From NCBI GenBank assembly GCA_051744345.1, contig JBNJCW010000002.1, positions 1 through 64,000 on the forward strand: 64,000 nucleotides of DNA, written 5' to 3'. Position numbers and translations under genes: made by a program. This DNA comes from Halolacustris sp051744345. Its GTDB lineage: Bacteria > Actinomycetota > Humimicrobiia > Humimicrobiales > Humimicrobiaceae. Positions 44,374 through 54,434 of this stretch are shown here, one piece after another; positions within the stretch are counted from its first letter, which is position 1; each line of letters starts with the position of its first letter. The notes under the pieces were generated by a model, which was given only the letters and a program-made list of their open reading frames with translations, searched no databases and was not told where the DNA came from.

Positions 44374-46464
44374 CTATCCCTCTATTACCAGCTTCGAAAA
44401 ATCAGCTATCCTAAAGTAAAGGTTTCGGGCAAATTTTACCAGGCTCATCCTGTTGGCTCTTACCCTGGGGTCCTCATCCATCACCAGCACCCGGTCAAAA
44501 AACAGGTCAACGGTTTTGCCAAAATCCTCCAGCTTGAGCAAAACCCCGTAATAATCTTCCCTGCCGATTCTGCCGGCAATATCATCACTGAGCTTTAAAG
44601 CGGCTTCATAAAGCTTCCTTTCCTCTTCTTCGGTAAAAAGCTCCGGCTCCAGTTCAGGGATTTCTTTTCCCTTTATTATATTCTGGCATCTTATCATGGG
44701 ATTGGCCAGCAATTCTGCCTGCCTCTGCCCCATGTAGTTCTCCAGCGCCCTGTACCTTTTGTCTATACCGCTAACAGAAGATATGCCTGCGCCAACAATA
44801 GCATCCGCCAGATCAAGCCTCTTTCCCTCCTTTTCCAGGTTGAACCTGTACCTTGCTAGGATAAAATCAAGTATCTTCTCTTCTAAGCCTTCCGGTTTCC
44901 TTAAGCCAAACCTGTCCTCATACAGGGATACTGCAAACCTGATAAGGGTTGATAGTTTAAGCGGATAGTCCTTTTTAAGTACCGAGGAAACGATACCTGC
45001 AGCCTTTCTCCTTAAGGCAAAAGGATCCTCGGAGCCTGTAGGTATGTTCTCCAGGAGGAACATACCGCAAATGGTGTCTATTTTATCAGCTACAGAAAGG
45101 ATGGTTCCGGTATCATTGCCGGGCAGCAAATCCCCTGCAAACCGGGGAAGGTAATGCTCAAAAATCGCCCTGGCCACTTCCGGATCCTCTCCTTTTTCCA
45201 GCGCATACTCCCTGCCTACAATCCCCTGGAGCTGCGGAAACTCAACCACCATATTGGTTACCAGGTCGCACTTGCATATCCGGGCAGCCCTTACCAGGCT
45301 ATCTTCTATTTCCGTTTTGTGGAGTTTTCCGGCCAGATAGGAAACTAATTCTTCAAGCCTGTCCACCTTGTCATACATGCTCCCTATGCCCGAATAAAAA
45401 ATTACCCCTTTGAGTTTTTCCAGCCACTGGCTAAAATCATGTTTTTTATCCTCTTCATAAAAGAAGGCGGCATCGCTTAACCTTGCCTCCAGCACCCTCT
45501 GATTTCCCTTGGTAATCTCTCCGCTTTCATCTCCCGGCCCGTTAGCCACTATTATAAAATTGGTGGTGACACCGCCCCCGCCATCTGCCACAGCAAAGTA
45601 CTTCTGGTGGTATTCAATTGCCTTAATCAGTATATCCTTGGGGATATAGAGGTATCGGGCAGAAAAGCTGCCTGCCAGAACACGGGGATGCTCTACCAGG
45701 TTGGCCACTTCATCAAGCAAATCAGCATCCAGCAGAACTTTCTTCTCTCCGTTCCACAGTTTCCTTTCCATCTTATGGATGGAGTCAACTATGATTTTTT
45801 TCCTCCTGGCCGGATCAATAATGACCCCGCCTTTGCCTTCCAGAAGCTCCATATATTTCCCTGCATTTTCTACCTCCAGCCGGCATTGGGCCAGGCAGCG
45901 AAGGCCGTGGGTATAGCTTTGGGTTTTCAGGTTCTCAAGCTCAAAACCTATAAGCTGGCTTCCCAGCAGGGCCAGAATCCACCTTATAGGCCTGGCAAAC
46001 TTAAGGCTGTAATTTCCCCAGGCCATCTGCTTGGAGAAGTTAATCTCGGTTATGCTTTCTTTCAGTATATCCGGCAGTACCTCGATTGTCCGCTTACCCT
46101 CTTCGGGTATGGTTTTCCCCATGTATGTGCCCCTGTCGGTTTCAATCTCTTCCAGCTGGGATACATCCAGTTTAAGGCTCCCGGCAAAGCCTTCGGCTGC
46201 CTTGGTGGGTTTGCCGTCAGCATCAAAAGCAATTTTTTTGGGAGGGCCAATTATTACCCTGTTATGGGATTTTTGCACCTCGCTTACGCCTTCCAGAACC
46301 GCGGCAAGCCTCCTCGGTGTGCCGTAAGTATCTATGGAAGAAAAAGATATCCTCTCAGCTTCAAGCTTCCGGCATAGAATCTTCTCTAACTGGTCCACCC
46401 CTTCAACTATGCATGAAGAAGGGAGCTCTTCTGTTCCTATCTCAAATACCAGTTTCTTACCCAT
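44374..46464 (-). CDS. glyS: Glycyl-tRNA synthetase beta subunit
   Basis: A 696-residue subunit of the bacterial alpha2beta2 glycyl-tRNA synthetase, responsible for tRNA binding. The opening E-I-G-T-E-E-L-P and the T-Y-G-T-P-R-R-L segment are diagnostic, and the HD-like and DALR anticodon-binding end is present. It overlaps glyQ by eight bases, so translation is coupled. Confidence 0.98.
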   Translation of the reverse strand: MGKKLVFEIGTEELPSSCIVEGVDQLEKILCRKLEAERISFSSIDTYGTPRRLAAVLEGVSEVQKSHNRVIIGPPKKIAFDADGKPTKAAEGFAGSLKLDVSQLEEIETDRGTYMGKTIPEEGKRTIEVLPDILKESITEINFSKQMAWGNYSLKFARPIRWILALLGSQLIGFELENLKTQSYTHGLRCLAQCRLEVENAGKYMELLEGKGGVIIDPARRKKIIVDSIHKMERKLWNGEKKVLLDADLLDEVANLVEHPRVLAGSFSARYLYIPKDILIKAIEYHQKYFAVADGGGGVTTNFIIVANGPGDESGEITKGNQRVLEARLSDAAFFYEEDKKHDFSQWLEKLKGVIFYSGIGSMYDKVDRLEELVSYLAGKLHKTEIEDSLVRAARICKCDLVTNMVVEFPQLQGIVGREYALEKGEDPEVARAIFEHYLPRFAGDLLPGNDTGTILSVADKIDTICGMFLLENIPTGSEDPFALRRKAAGIVSSVLKKDYPLKLSTLIRFAVSLYEDRFGLRKPEGLEEKILDFILARYRFNLEKEGKRLDLADAIVGAGISSVSGIDKRYRALENYMGQRQAELLANPMIRCQNIIKGKEIPELEPELFTEEEERKLYEAALKLSDDIAGRIGREDYYGVLLKLEDFGKTVDLFFDRVLVMDEDPRVRANRMSLVKFARNLYFRIADFSKLVIEG

Positions 46465-47332
46465 TATCCTTTATCAGGGGAAAACCCAGTTCCTTTCTTT
46501 GTTTTATATACGCATTACATAATTTCTTGGCCAAATTCCTCACCCGGGCGATATAAGAGGTCCTTTCGGCAACACTTATCGCCTCCCTGGCGTCAAGCAG
46601 GTTGAATACATGGGAACATTTAAGCACATACTCACAGGCTACAAACACAAGATCCTTTTTAATGGTCCGGTAAAACTCATTCTCAAATTTTTCAAAAAGG
46701 TCTAAAAGCATATCCACGTCAGCCAACTCAAAATTATAGACACACCACTGTTTTTCAGATTCAAGCGAAACATCAGCATAGGTAATACCATCATTCCAGT
46801 TAAGGTCCCAAAAGCTGTCCTTATCCTGAAGATACATGGCAATCCTCTCCAGCCCGTAGGTAAGCTCCGCAGACACCGGCTTTAGCGGAATGCCGCCCAT
46901 CTGCTGAAAATAGGTAAACTGGGTTATTTCCATTCCGTCCGCCCATACCTCCCAGCCAAGGCCGGCAGCACCTATGGTAGGGGAAGCCCAATCGTCTTCC
47001 ACCAGCCTTATGTCATGCCTCCCTATGTCAATGCCCAGGCATTCCAGAGAGCCGAGGTAGAGATCAATGACATCATCGGGAGACGGCTTGAGCAGTACCT
47101 GGTACTGGTAATAGAACTGGCTCCGGAAAGGGTTCTGGCCGTACCTTCCATCGGTAGGCCTCCTTGACGGCTCCACATAAGCAACATTCCACGGCTCAGG
47201 GCCCAAACACCTTAGAAAAGTATCGGGATTAAAGGTACCTGCCCCCTTTTCCAAATCAAGGGGCTGCCTGATTATACAGCCTTTGCCGCTCCAGTATTTT
47301 TGAAGGCTAAAAATTATATCCTGAAAATTCAT
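46457..47332 (-). CDS. glyQ: Glycyl-tRNA synthetase alpha subunit
   Basis: A 291-residue class II synthetase subunit that activates glycine. It starts F-Q-D-I-I-F-S-L-Q-K-Y-W and has G-A-G-T-F-N-P-D-T-F-L-R and Q-F-T-Y-F-Q-Q-M-G-G, all typical. Length is normal. It is followed by glyS with overlap. Confidence 0.98.
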   Translation of the reverse strand: MNFQDIIFSLQKYWSGKGCIIRQPLDLEKGAGTFNPDTFLRCLGPEPWNVAYVEPSRRPTDGRYGQNPFRSQFYYQYQVLLKPSPDDVIDLYLGSLECLGIDIGRHDIRLVEDDWASPTIGAAGLGWEVWADGMEITQFTYFQQMGGIPLKPVSAELTYGLERIAMYLQDKDSFWDLNWNDGITYADVSLESEKQWCVYNFELADVDMLLDLFEKFENEFYRTIKKDLVFVACEYVLKCSHVFNLLDAREAISVAERTSYIARVRNLAKKLCNAYIKQRKELGFPLIKDNG

Positions 47333-47394
47333 AATCTACCATTGTAATAACTATGGTGGCAAACGTCAATTAAGAATTGGGGCCCTTGCAGCAG

Positions 47395-47709
47395 TTACCA
47401 CCACGTATCGTAAAACCTTTCCCTGTGGTATTTGTTATACTCCCCTTCCTCGACGATCCTTACCTTTTGCCTGGCAAAGGATATGGGGTATCTGTAGCAG
47501 TAGTCCAGAAGTATTTTGTAGCAGTTATTTATATGCTTGAACTTTTCTTCAAACTGCTTCCTCTCCTCTGGAGCATTGCCTTTATCCGGATGGTACTTAA
47601 GGGATAGTTCCCTGTATGCCTTCTTTATATCCTCCATGGTGCATACCTCTTTTAGGCCCAGCGCTTTTCTTGCCTTTTCAATATCTTCAAAATCAACAGC
47701 TTTTTTCAT
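47395..47709 (-). CDS. Short J-domain protein
   Basis: A 104-residue protein consisting of a J domain (A-Y-R-E-L-S-L-K-Y-H-P-D-K-G) and a short aromatic tail (Y-D-T-W-W). The HPD motif that stimulates DnaK is intact. The zinc finger and substrate domains of DnaJ are absent, so it may recruit DnaK to a special client. It lies just upstream of glyQ. Confidence 0.88.
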   Translation of the reverse strand: MKKAVDFEDIEKARKALGLKEVCTMEDIKKAYRELSLKYHPDKGNAPEERKQFEEKFKHINNCYKILLDYCYRYPISFARQKVRIVEEGEYNKYHRERFYDTWW

Positions 47710-47826
47710 GTCTTTTTACCTTAAATAATTCTGCTTACATTATTTTACCTGCCGTTCGTAACTTAAACGGACAGTTATTTATAATAAAAGATAAACCAAT
47801 TTAGGAAAAGTTTACAGCCTCCTTTA

Positions 47827-48606
47827 TCATAGGCCAATTTTTTTAAGGTACCTGAAGCTGTCCAGGCTGCAATCAGTATGGTATATAATATAATTTTCTA
47901 AAAACCTGTACACCTTATTTAAAGCATGTTTGTCCACTTCCCTATCCCTTACCTGTTCAATCTTAAGGTTGAACAGGCCCTTAAAAAATTTGAAGCTTTC
48001 AGGAGCCAGACGTGTATTTGCCTCCCTCCCGGAAGCGCAATCCGGACATAGTATCCCCCCCAGCCTTACCGATACAGGTATCCTTCTGTCCCCAGCAGGA
48101 GCCTTTTGCAGGTTAGCATTGCATCTTGAACATGAATCAAACAATGGGGCATAGCCGGTAACCGAAAGGAACCTGGCCATAAAAAAACACACAATCTTTT
48201 TCAGTCCCGGGATATCCTCATTATGGCAGGCATCTATCTCCCTCAGGCATATGTATATAAGTTTAAAAAGGTCTTCGCAGGGCCCGCTGGCCTCTGTCTG
48301 GGTTTTTAACACAATCTTTGCTATAAGGCCGCAGAAAACAAACTTATTGAAATCAGAGGATATATTTTTAAAACTCTCAATTATTTCAGCCTGGGTAATT
48401 ATATCCAAAGACCTTCCCCTGGCCATTTCCAGATCCACCAGGTTAAAAAGGCCTATCCGTGCCCCGAACCTGCTTTTGGGCTTTCTGGCTCCCCTGGCCA
48501 CTCCGCTTAAAACCCCCTGGTGCTGGGAATACATCTTTAGTATCTTATCATAATCTCCCAGGCTGTATCCCTTAAGTATTAAAGCCTTGGCCTTATACGA
48601 AGACAT
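47827..48606 (-). CDS. recO: DNA repair protein RecO
   Basis: RecO helps load RecA during RecF-pathway recombination. The OB-fold start (A-L-I-L-K-G-Y-S-L-G-D-Y-D-K) and the zinc-like C-S-R-C-N ... C-P-D-C motif are visible. The start at 48606, one base after the deoC stop, gives the normal family N-terminus; longer frames do not add conserved sequence. Length about 259. Confidence 0.94.
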   Translation of the reverse strand: MSSYKAKALILKGYSLGDYDKILKMYSQHQGVLSGVARGARKPKSRFGARIGLFNLVDLEMARGRSLDIITQAEIIESFKNISSDFNKFVFCGLIAKIVLKTQTEASGPCEDLFKLIYICLREIDACHNEDIPGLKKIVCFFMARFLSVTGYAPLFDSCSRCNANLQKAPAGDRRIPVSVRLGGILCPDCASGREANTRLAPESFKFFKGLFNLKIEQVRDREVDKHALNKVYRFLENYIIYHTDCSLDSFRYLKKIGL

Positions 48607-48607
48607 C

Positions 48608-49318
48608 TTATTTGTCGAAATAGCTGGAGTATTCTTCCATGATGGACATTCCGCTGCTGGTCCCCAGCCTTGTAGCTCCGGCATCAATCAGTGCCTGGGC
48701 ATCCGCAAATGTCCGTATGCCCCCCGATGCCTTAACCCCTATGTTCCTGGTAACCACTTCCCTTATAAGGCGGATATCGTCAAGCTCAACCCCCCGCACG
48801 CCGAACCCGGTGGAGGTTTCTATAAAATCAGCGCCTGCCTCCTCTATTATCTTGCAGACCTTTTTGATTTCCTCCTTGGTAAGGACTCCGGTCTCTATTA
48901 TAAATTTAATATTGATATGCTTATTATATTCGGCCATCTGCTCTCTTCGTATAACGCTTACTATAAGGCTTATCTCCCTTTCAATATAATCATAATTACC
49001 GCCTTTCAAAGCCCCCAGGTTTATAACCGCATCAAGCTCATCTGCTCCCTTCTTAACATTATCCCTGGCTTCAAATACCTTGGTCTCAATGGTATTTGAT
49101 CCCATGGGAAAGCCGACCATCGAGCATATCTTAACATCGGTTCCCCTAAGCAGGTTTTTGGTAGTAACAATAAAAGAGGGGCTGACGGTCACAGCTGCAA
49201 AGTGCTGTTTTCTGGCTTCCCTGCACAGTTGCTCAATATTTTTTATAGTCGTTATGGGCCTTAGCAATGTCTGGTCGATTGTCTTTGCCAGTTGTTCTTT
49301 GGTTAACGTTTTAATCAC
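48608..49318 (-). CDS. deoC: Deoxyribose-phosphate aldolase
   Basis: A 236-residue TIM-barrel aldolase that splits deoxyribose 5-phosphate into acetaldehyde and glyceraldehyde 3-phosphate. The Schiff-base lysine lies in V-G-V-K-A-S-G-G-I-R, with the accessory Asp in E-L-D-A-V-I-N and the second lysine in N-I-K-F-I-I-E-T-G. It lies between era and recO in the same direction, an arrangement seen with cdd/deo genes in several Gram-positive lineages. Confidence 0.96.
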   Translation of the reverse strand: MIKTLTKEQLAKTIDQTLLRPITTIKNIEQLCREARKQHFAAVTVSPSFIVTTKNLLRGTDVKICSMVGFPMGSNTIETKVFEARDNVKKGADELDAVINLGALKGGNYDYIEREISLIVSVIRREQMAEYNKHINIKFIIETGVLTKEEIKKVCKIIEEAGADFIETSTGFGVRGVELDDIRLIREVVTRNIGVKASGGIRTFADAQALIDAGATRLGTSSGMSIMEEYSSYFDK

Positions 49319-49338
49319 CCAACCTTGTATATTAATTA

Positions 49339-50238
49339 TTAATAATAGCCAAATTTCTTGAGCATGGATTCATTCCTGGTCCAGTTTTCTTCAACCTTAA
49401 CCCACAGCTCCACAAACACCTTACAGCCGAAGAGGTCTTCGAGTTCTTTCCTTGCCTGTTTCCCTGCTTCTTTTAATACCCTCCCTGATTTTCCAATCAC
49501 TATGGCTTTCTGAGATTCTTTTTCAGTAAAGATTTCTGCAGATATCTTTATCAGGCGCTCACCTTTGCCGGTACGGGTCTCATTGGCGATATCAACCATT
49601 ACGCTTATCCGGTGGGGCAGTTCCTGTAGGAGATTTGAAGCCAGTTTTTCCCTTATTATGTCTGCAACCATCATCTCTGCAGGCTGATCGGTTACCGCAT
49701 CATCCTCAAAATATTTCGGCCCCTCGGGGAGCCTTTCTTTTACGGCCTCCAGGCAGGCAGGGATATTATAGCCTGTCTTTGCAGATACAGGGATTACCTT
49801 CTCAAAAAAATCAGGAGGTACCTTTTCCTTTTCTCCCTCAAGCTTTTCCCTGGATACCAAATCCACCTTGTTTAACAGCAGTATTTTGGGCTGCTTCCTG
49901 TACCTTAAACTATCAAACACAAAAAAATCTCCGCCGCCTATACCTCCGGCAACATCAACCATGGCAAGCAGTATATCTGCATCGCTTATGACATCATGCA
50001 CCACCCGGTTAAGTTTTTTCCCGAAAAGGTCACGGGGCTTGAAAAAACCCGGGCAGTCAACAAAGATGATTTGTGAATCAGCATCGCTGTATATGCAGTT
50101 TACCCTCTGCCTGGTGGTCTGGGGCCTGTCAGTTATGATAACTACCTTCTGTTTAAGCACGCTGTTTATAAAAGTTGATTTTCCTACATTGGTTCTTCCA
50201 ATTAACCCTGCAAATCCTGACCTAAATCCTTTTACCAT
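49339..50238 (-). CDS. era: GTPase Era
   Basis: A 299-residue GTPase required for 30S ribosome maturation. G1 is G-R-T-N-V-G-K-S-T, G2 T-T-R-Q, G3 D-C-P-G-F and G4 N-K-V-D. The C-terminal KH domain has V-I-G-K-S-G-R-V-L-K, which contacts the 3' end of 16S rRNA. ybeY lies upstream on the same strand. Confidence 0.97.
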   Translation of the reverse strand: MVKGFRSGFAGLIGRTNVGKSTFINSVLKQKVVIITDRPQTTRQRVNCIYSDADSQIIFVDCPGFFKPRDLFGKKLNRVVHDVISDADILLAMVDVAGGIGGGDFFVFDSLRYRKQPKILLLNKVDLVSREKLEGEKEKVPPDFFEKVIPVSAKTGYNIPACLEAVKERLPEGPKYFEDDAVTDQPAEMMVADIIREKLASNLLQELPHRISVMVDIANETRTGKGERLIKISAEIFTEKESQKAIVIGKSGRVLKEAGKQARKELEDLFGCKVFVELWVKVEENWTRNESMLKKFGYY

Positions 50239-50298
50239 AATCCCTTTTAGAAAAAAAATATACCTATATTAAATTTTACAATATCTGTCAAACACAAT

Positions 50299-50799
50299 CT
50301 ATTGCCCAAAAAGCTCAAACTTTTTTCCTACATCCTCCAGCATGGAGTCCTGTATTTCAAACATCTTCTCCTTCTCTTCTTTCAGCTCGTGGTCATAACC
50401 ATACATATGCAGAAAACCGTGTATGATAAGCAAAAAAAGCTCCAGGTTGAGGTTCCAGCTCCCCTTTTGGCTGCTGGCATTGTCTCCGGCTACTGCAGGG
50501 CATATGATTATTTCCCCCAGGGTATAGAAACCATGGGTTTCCTTGTTCCTGCCGATAACATCTTCAATATCCGGCTCATCTTTTTCAGACAGGTAAGAGA
50601 AGGAAAGGACATCGGTTTCGGTATCTTTTTGCCTGTACTGCTTGTTTAGCTGCCTTATCTGCCGGCGGGGCACAAAAATTATGTTGACCTCGCATTTTCT
50701 GTCCCGGTCAAATTTATCCGAAATATAGGCGGCTGCCTGTTCTATAAGCTCCAGGTTAAGGGGGATATCGTCCTGCTGGTTTAATACATTTACCTTCAT
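50299..50799 (-). CDS. ybeY: Endoribonuclease YbeY
   Basis: A 166-residue metal-dependent RNase involved in rRNA maturation. The zinc-binding signature H-G-F-L-H-M-Y-G-Y-D-H is intact near residue 128, and T-D-V-L-S-F-S-Y precedes it. It overlaps the end of the PgpH-type gene by four bases and is followed by era. Confidence 0.96.
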   Translation of the reverse strand: MKVNVLNQQDDIPLNLELIEQAAAYISDKFDRDRKCEVNIIFVPRRQIRQLNKQYRQKDTETDVLSFSYLSEKDEPDIEDVIGRNKETHGFYTLGEIIICPAVAGDNASSQKGSWNLNLELFLLIIHGFLHMYGYDHELKEEKEKMFEIQDSMLEDVGKKFELFGQ

Positions 50800-52961
50800 T
50801 TTCTGGCTTCCACGCTTTCCTTGGCCGGTTCAGGATAGGTGATTCTGGAATGGTGTATGGAAATGAGGCCATCTATCAGGCTGTTTTTGACCTTCTCTAT
50901 CTCTTTTAAGGTTATGTTTGCCTCACTAAGCTGGCCGTCATTTATCTTGTCTTCCACTATATCGCTTACCATCTGCTCAATTTTCTTTGGGGTCATCTTG
51001 TCTATTGACCTTATGGCAGCTTCTGTAGAATCAGCAAGCATAAGCACCGCTGCTTCCCTGGTCTGGGGCTTTTTGGAAGGATACCTGAAATGGCCTTTGA
51101 GGCCATTTCCTGAGCCATTAGCAGTTTTAATGGCATCCATCCCTTTTTGTTTTTCATAAAAATAGGAAATTACGGAATTGCCGTGGTGCTGGGATATGAT
51201 TTCTATTACTTTTTTGGGAATCTTATTCTTTATGGCTACCTCCACCCCGTCCTTTATATGGTTGGCAATTATATTTCTGCTCATGGAAGGGTTGAGCCTG
51301 TCATGTATATTCTGTATATCTGCCTGGTTTTCATAGAAATATTCAGGCCTTTTCATCTTACCCAGGTCATGATAGAGGGCAGCAACCTTGACCAGGAGGG
51401 CATCCGCCCCTATGGCCTTTGCCGCATTCTCCGCCAGGTGGCCTACCAGCAAGCTGTGGTTATAGGTTCCCGGAGAAGATATGAGCAGCTCTTTTAACAG
51501 CGGCTGGTCAGTATGGGACAGCTCCAGCAATCCCATGGCAGTAACAATATTAAATGTAGACTCAATAAATGGCAGCAGCCCTATGGTAAGTATGGCACAG
51601 ATTATCCCGTTTAAAACACCCAGCATGGTATAAAGGGCTATGTTCTGCAGCTCCCCGCCAATCAGGTTAACGGTAAGGAATAAGAATCCCAGCATCAGGG
51701 AACTTATAAATCCCGCCCTCATAACCGTTGAGCGCTGCGAGATATTTGACACAAGGTAAGTGGAAAATATTGCCCCTAAAAGGTAAGCGACAGTTATGCT
51801 GAAATCAAAATCGGTAGCAATACCCAAGAATGCAGACATGGAAATAGCCAGCATTATGGCAAGACGGGAATCAAATATTATGGTACACAGCATTGCTGCA
51901 GCTATAACCGGGAAAAGATAATTCCATAAAGGCAGGTGGATGGAAGAAAGTACAGTAAGCACCTTTATTATGCCTGTAAAAATTACAAGTATTATGGATA
52001 TAAGCAGCAGTTTCTTGATATTGTCATAAACATTACGGTTAAATTTTTGTATATAAAAGCCAAACAGGTAAAGGGCAGTAAAAGCTATGAATAAAATGTA
52101 GAGGAACCTCTTCCAGTTAAAATCCCTTTCCATCAGGCCCAGCCTCTGGAGGATGGCGATATCCTCGCTGCTTACTATTTCGCCTTCATAGACAATGGTC
52201 TGGCCCTCCAGTATTGTAACCATAGCCGGCGGAGTATCCATCCTGGCCTCCAGTCTCGCCCTCTGGGTTGCCTCTGGATTGAAAACAGCTGTGGGCTGTA
52301 TGTTCTGCTCTAGCACACTGATAGCCAGAGGGATATAGTCAGGTGGTATGTCATCGTCCCTTGCCATATCGGCAGCCTGCTGCCTGGCCAAATCAAGCTC
52401 ATTGGGCCTGATGGCCTGCCTCATAACCTCCCGGGCAATATCCTGTGTCCTGGTATTGAGCAGCTCCCTCTCCTCAACACTTAACCTCAGGGCAATGGAT
52501 ATTACCGATGCCGGGTAGCGGTTCCCGGTAAGATTGTTAAGATAATCTACCTTTTCTTCAAATGTCCTCTCTGTTTTCTTCTGCACTATGCCTGCAAGGT
52601 TGAAAAAGTATCTGATACTGTAAAGGGTGCCGTTTTCCCCGGTTAAGGCATCCGCATCATAAGCATACGCATCCTCTACCGCTGCCTCATTCCTGAGCAT
52701 GTTTTCTTCTGTTATTGCAGGGTCCTCAAACTCCAAATTCCTGTTGGCTTTAATAGTGCGGGGAGCAGGCCTGCCCGCCTCTATGTTTATATTGGGAGTA
52801 AAATCATAAGCAAGCATAACCACTACAACCGCCAGGGTCAGGACAAATATATACATCCTTTTTGCCATAGGGCTAAAGAACCAGCTTTGCTTGGGGCCGT
52901 TTTCCCCGGACTTGATTATTTCCTTGGTTTTATTTTTTATTTTATTCTTTTTTGCTATCAT
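50796..52961 (-). CDS. PgpH-type 7TM-HD phosphodiesterase
   Basis: A membrane protein of about 721 residues. One N-terminal helix is followed by an extracytoplasmic 7TMR-HDED domain, about seven membrane helices and a cytosolic HD domain (L-Y-H-D-L-G-K-M and H-H-G-N). Proteins of this layout (PgpH in Listeria) degrade cyclic di-AMP, which I infer here. The start at 52961 overlaps the phoH end by 20 bases; earlier in-frame ATGs are inside phoH. Confidence 0.93.
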   Translation of the reverse strand: MIAKKNKIKNKTKEIIKSGENGPKQSWFFSPMAKRMYIFVLTLAVVVVMLAYDFTPNINIEAGRPAPRTIKANRNLEFEDPAITEENMLRNEAAVEDAYAYDADALTGENGTLYSIRYFFNLAGIVQKKTERTFEEKVDYLNNLTGNRYPASVISIALRLSVEERELLNTRTQDIAREVMRQAIRPNELDLARQQAADMARDDDIPPDYIPLAISVLEQNIQPTAVFNPEATQRARLEARMDTPPAMVTILEGQTIVYEGEIVSSEDIAILQRLGLMERDFNWKRFLYILFIAFTALYLFGFYIQKFNRNVYDNIKKLLLISIILVIFTGIIKVLTVLSSIHLPLWNYLFPVIAAAMLCTIIFDSRLAIMLAISMSAFLGIATDFDFSITVAYLLGAIFSTYLVSNISQRSTVMRAGFISSLMLGFLFLTVNLIGGELQNIALYTMLGVLNGIICAILTIGLLPFIESTFNIVTAMGLLELSHTDQPLLKELLISSPGTYNHSLLVGHLAENAAKAIGADALLVKVAALYHDLGKMKRPEYFYENQADIQNIHDRLNPSMSRNIIANHIKDGVEVAIKNKIPKKVIEIISQHHGNSVISYFYEKQKGMDAIKTANGSGNGLKGHFRYPSKKPQTREAAVLMLADSTEAAIRSIDKMTPKKIEQMVSDIVEDKINDGQLSEANITLKEIEKVKNSLIDGLISIHHSRITYPEPAKESVEARK

Positions 52962-53955
52962 CTTCTGTATTTTCTGCCTTTTCTTTTTGCAGCGCCTTGT
53001 TGTCCTCATAGAACTTGTAGGCATCCACTATTTTCTGGACCAGCTTATGCCTTATGACATCTTTTGAAGTAAGGTTCACAAACTCTATACCCCTTATACC
53101 ATTAAGGATTCCCCTTACCAGCACAAGGCCCGACTCTTTTTCCCTGGGCAGGTCAATCTGGGTTATATCACCGGTTATAACCACCTTGGACCCAAACCCA
53201 AGCCTGGTCAAAAACATCTTCATTTGCTCAGGGGAAGCGTTCTGCGCCTCATCCAGGATAATAAAGGAATCATTTAAGGTCCTGCCCCTCATATAGGCCA
53301 GGGGAACCACCTCAATTATTCCCATGTCCATATACTGCTGGAATATCTCCACATCCAGCATCTCATAAAGGGCATCATAGAGAGGTTTTAGGTATGGGCT
53401 TACCTTGTCATAAATATCTCCCGGCAAATAGCCCAGTTTCTCCCCGGCTTCCACTACCGGTTTTACCAGTATTATCCTTCCAATTTCATTCTGGCACAAT
53501 GCATTTACCGCCATTGCCAGAGCAAGATAGGTCTTGCCGGTCCCTGCAGGCCCTATGCCGAATGCAATGGTATTTTCTTTTATGGCCCTTACATACTTTT
53601 CCTGCCCTTCGGTCCTGGGCTTGATTTTCTTTCCGCCATTTATGATTATCTGGCTGACCAAGGTTTCCACAGCACCGGGCCCCTTATCTTCTAACAGGTT
53701 AACCGCCTCATCAAGCTTCTGCTCATTGATCCTCTGGCCCAGGTTTATCTGGAGCACTAGGTCGTTTAGGAGCTTGCTTGCCTTGTCCACATTGTTCTTC
53801 TTTCCTGATATCTCCACATCATTGCCCAGGACAAAGATATTTACATTATATTCTTCTTCAATCTGTTTTATAAGCTTATCCTTATGGCCCAATAGTTCAG
53901 CTATTGAGTGATTTTCATTAAAGTCCAGATGGATTTTCTGCTTAACTGGAGACAA
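52942..53955 (-). CDS. phoH: PhoH family ATPase
   Basis: A 337-residue ATPase with an N-terminal KH-like segment and Walker A G-P-A-G-T-G-K-T, Walker B I-I-L-D-E-A-Q-N. The family is linked to RNA metabolism together with YbeY. Length is normal. It overlaps the downstream PgpH-type gene. Confidence 0.96.
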   Translation of the reverse strand: MSPVKQKIHLDFNENHSIAELLGHKDKLIKQIEEEYNVNIFVLGNDVEISGKKNNVDKASKLLNDLVLQINLGQRINEQKLDEAVNLLEDKGPGAVETLVSQIIINGGKKIKPRTEGQEKYVRAIKENTIAFGIGPAGTGKTYLALAMAVNALCQNEIGRIILVKPVVEAGEKLGYLPGDIYDKVSPYLKPLYDALYEMLDVEIFQQYMDMGIIEVVPLAYMRGRTLNDSFIILDEAQNASPEQMKMFLTRLGFGSKVVITGDITQIDLPREKESGLVLVRGILNGIRGIEFVNLTSKDVIRHKLVQKIVDAYKFYEDNKALQKEKAENTEDDSKKE

Positions 53956-54007
53956 AAAAATCCCTCCCTTTTATTTTTCTTTTATCCTATATTATATCAC
54001 GTTATTC

Positions 54008-54349
54008 TTAACCAGGAGGCCAGGTGAATTTTCTTTTGCCCAAAATATGAAAATGTAAATGATCCACGCTCTGCCCTGCTCCCCTGCCGGTATTGGTAAC
54101 TACCCTGAAGCCGTCCTCTTCAAGCCCCATATCCCTGGCTACGCCGGCAATCACTTTAAACAATTCATCCAGTACCCCATCAGCAAGGTTTTCTGCAGCC
54201 AGCACCGATTCAACATGCTGTTTGGGGATAGCCAGCAGATGGACAGGCGCCTTGGGATCTATATCCTTAAAAACCATCACATTTTCAGTCTCTAGAACTA
54301 TATTGCTTTCTATCTCTTTATTTGCTATCTTGCAAAAAAGGCAATCCAT
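54008..54349 (-). CDS. HIT family (HINT-like) hydrolase
   Basis: A 113-residue nucleotide hydrolase. The opening D-C-L-F-C-K-I-A-N-K-E-I and the active-site H-L-H-F-H-I-L-G are typical of Hint proteins that cleave purine phosphoramidates. The start at 54349 is the normal family start; a longer frame upstream lacks similarity. Confidence 0.95.
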   Translation of the reverse strand: MDCLFCKIANKEIESNIVLETENVMVFKDIDPKAPVHLLAIPKQHVESVLAAENLADGVLDELFKVIAGVARDMGLEEDGFRVVTNTGRGAGQSVDHLHFHILGKRKFTWPPG

Positions 54350-54434
54350 AAACGTCCCCCTGTTACTCTCCATTATTTATCAAACTGATGATTATACACC
54401 ATTTAAGTATTTTTACAACCTCACTTAATTTATT

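Noticed and set aside
45607..46377. Long plus-strand frame opposite glyS
   Set aside because: It is antisense to a clearly conserved gene and shows no family signal; the same holds for the long frames opposite dnaJ, era and ppdK.
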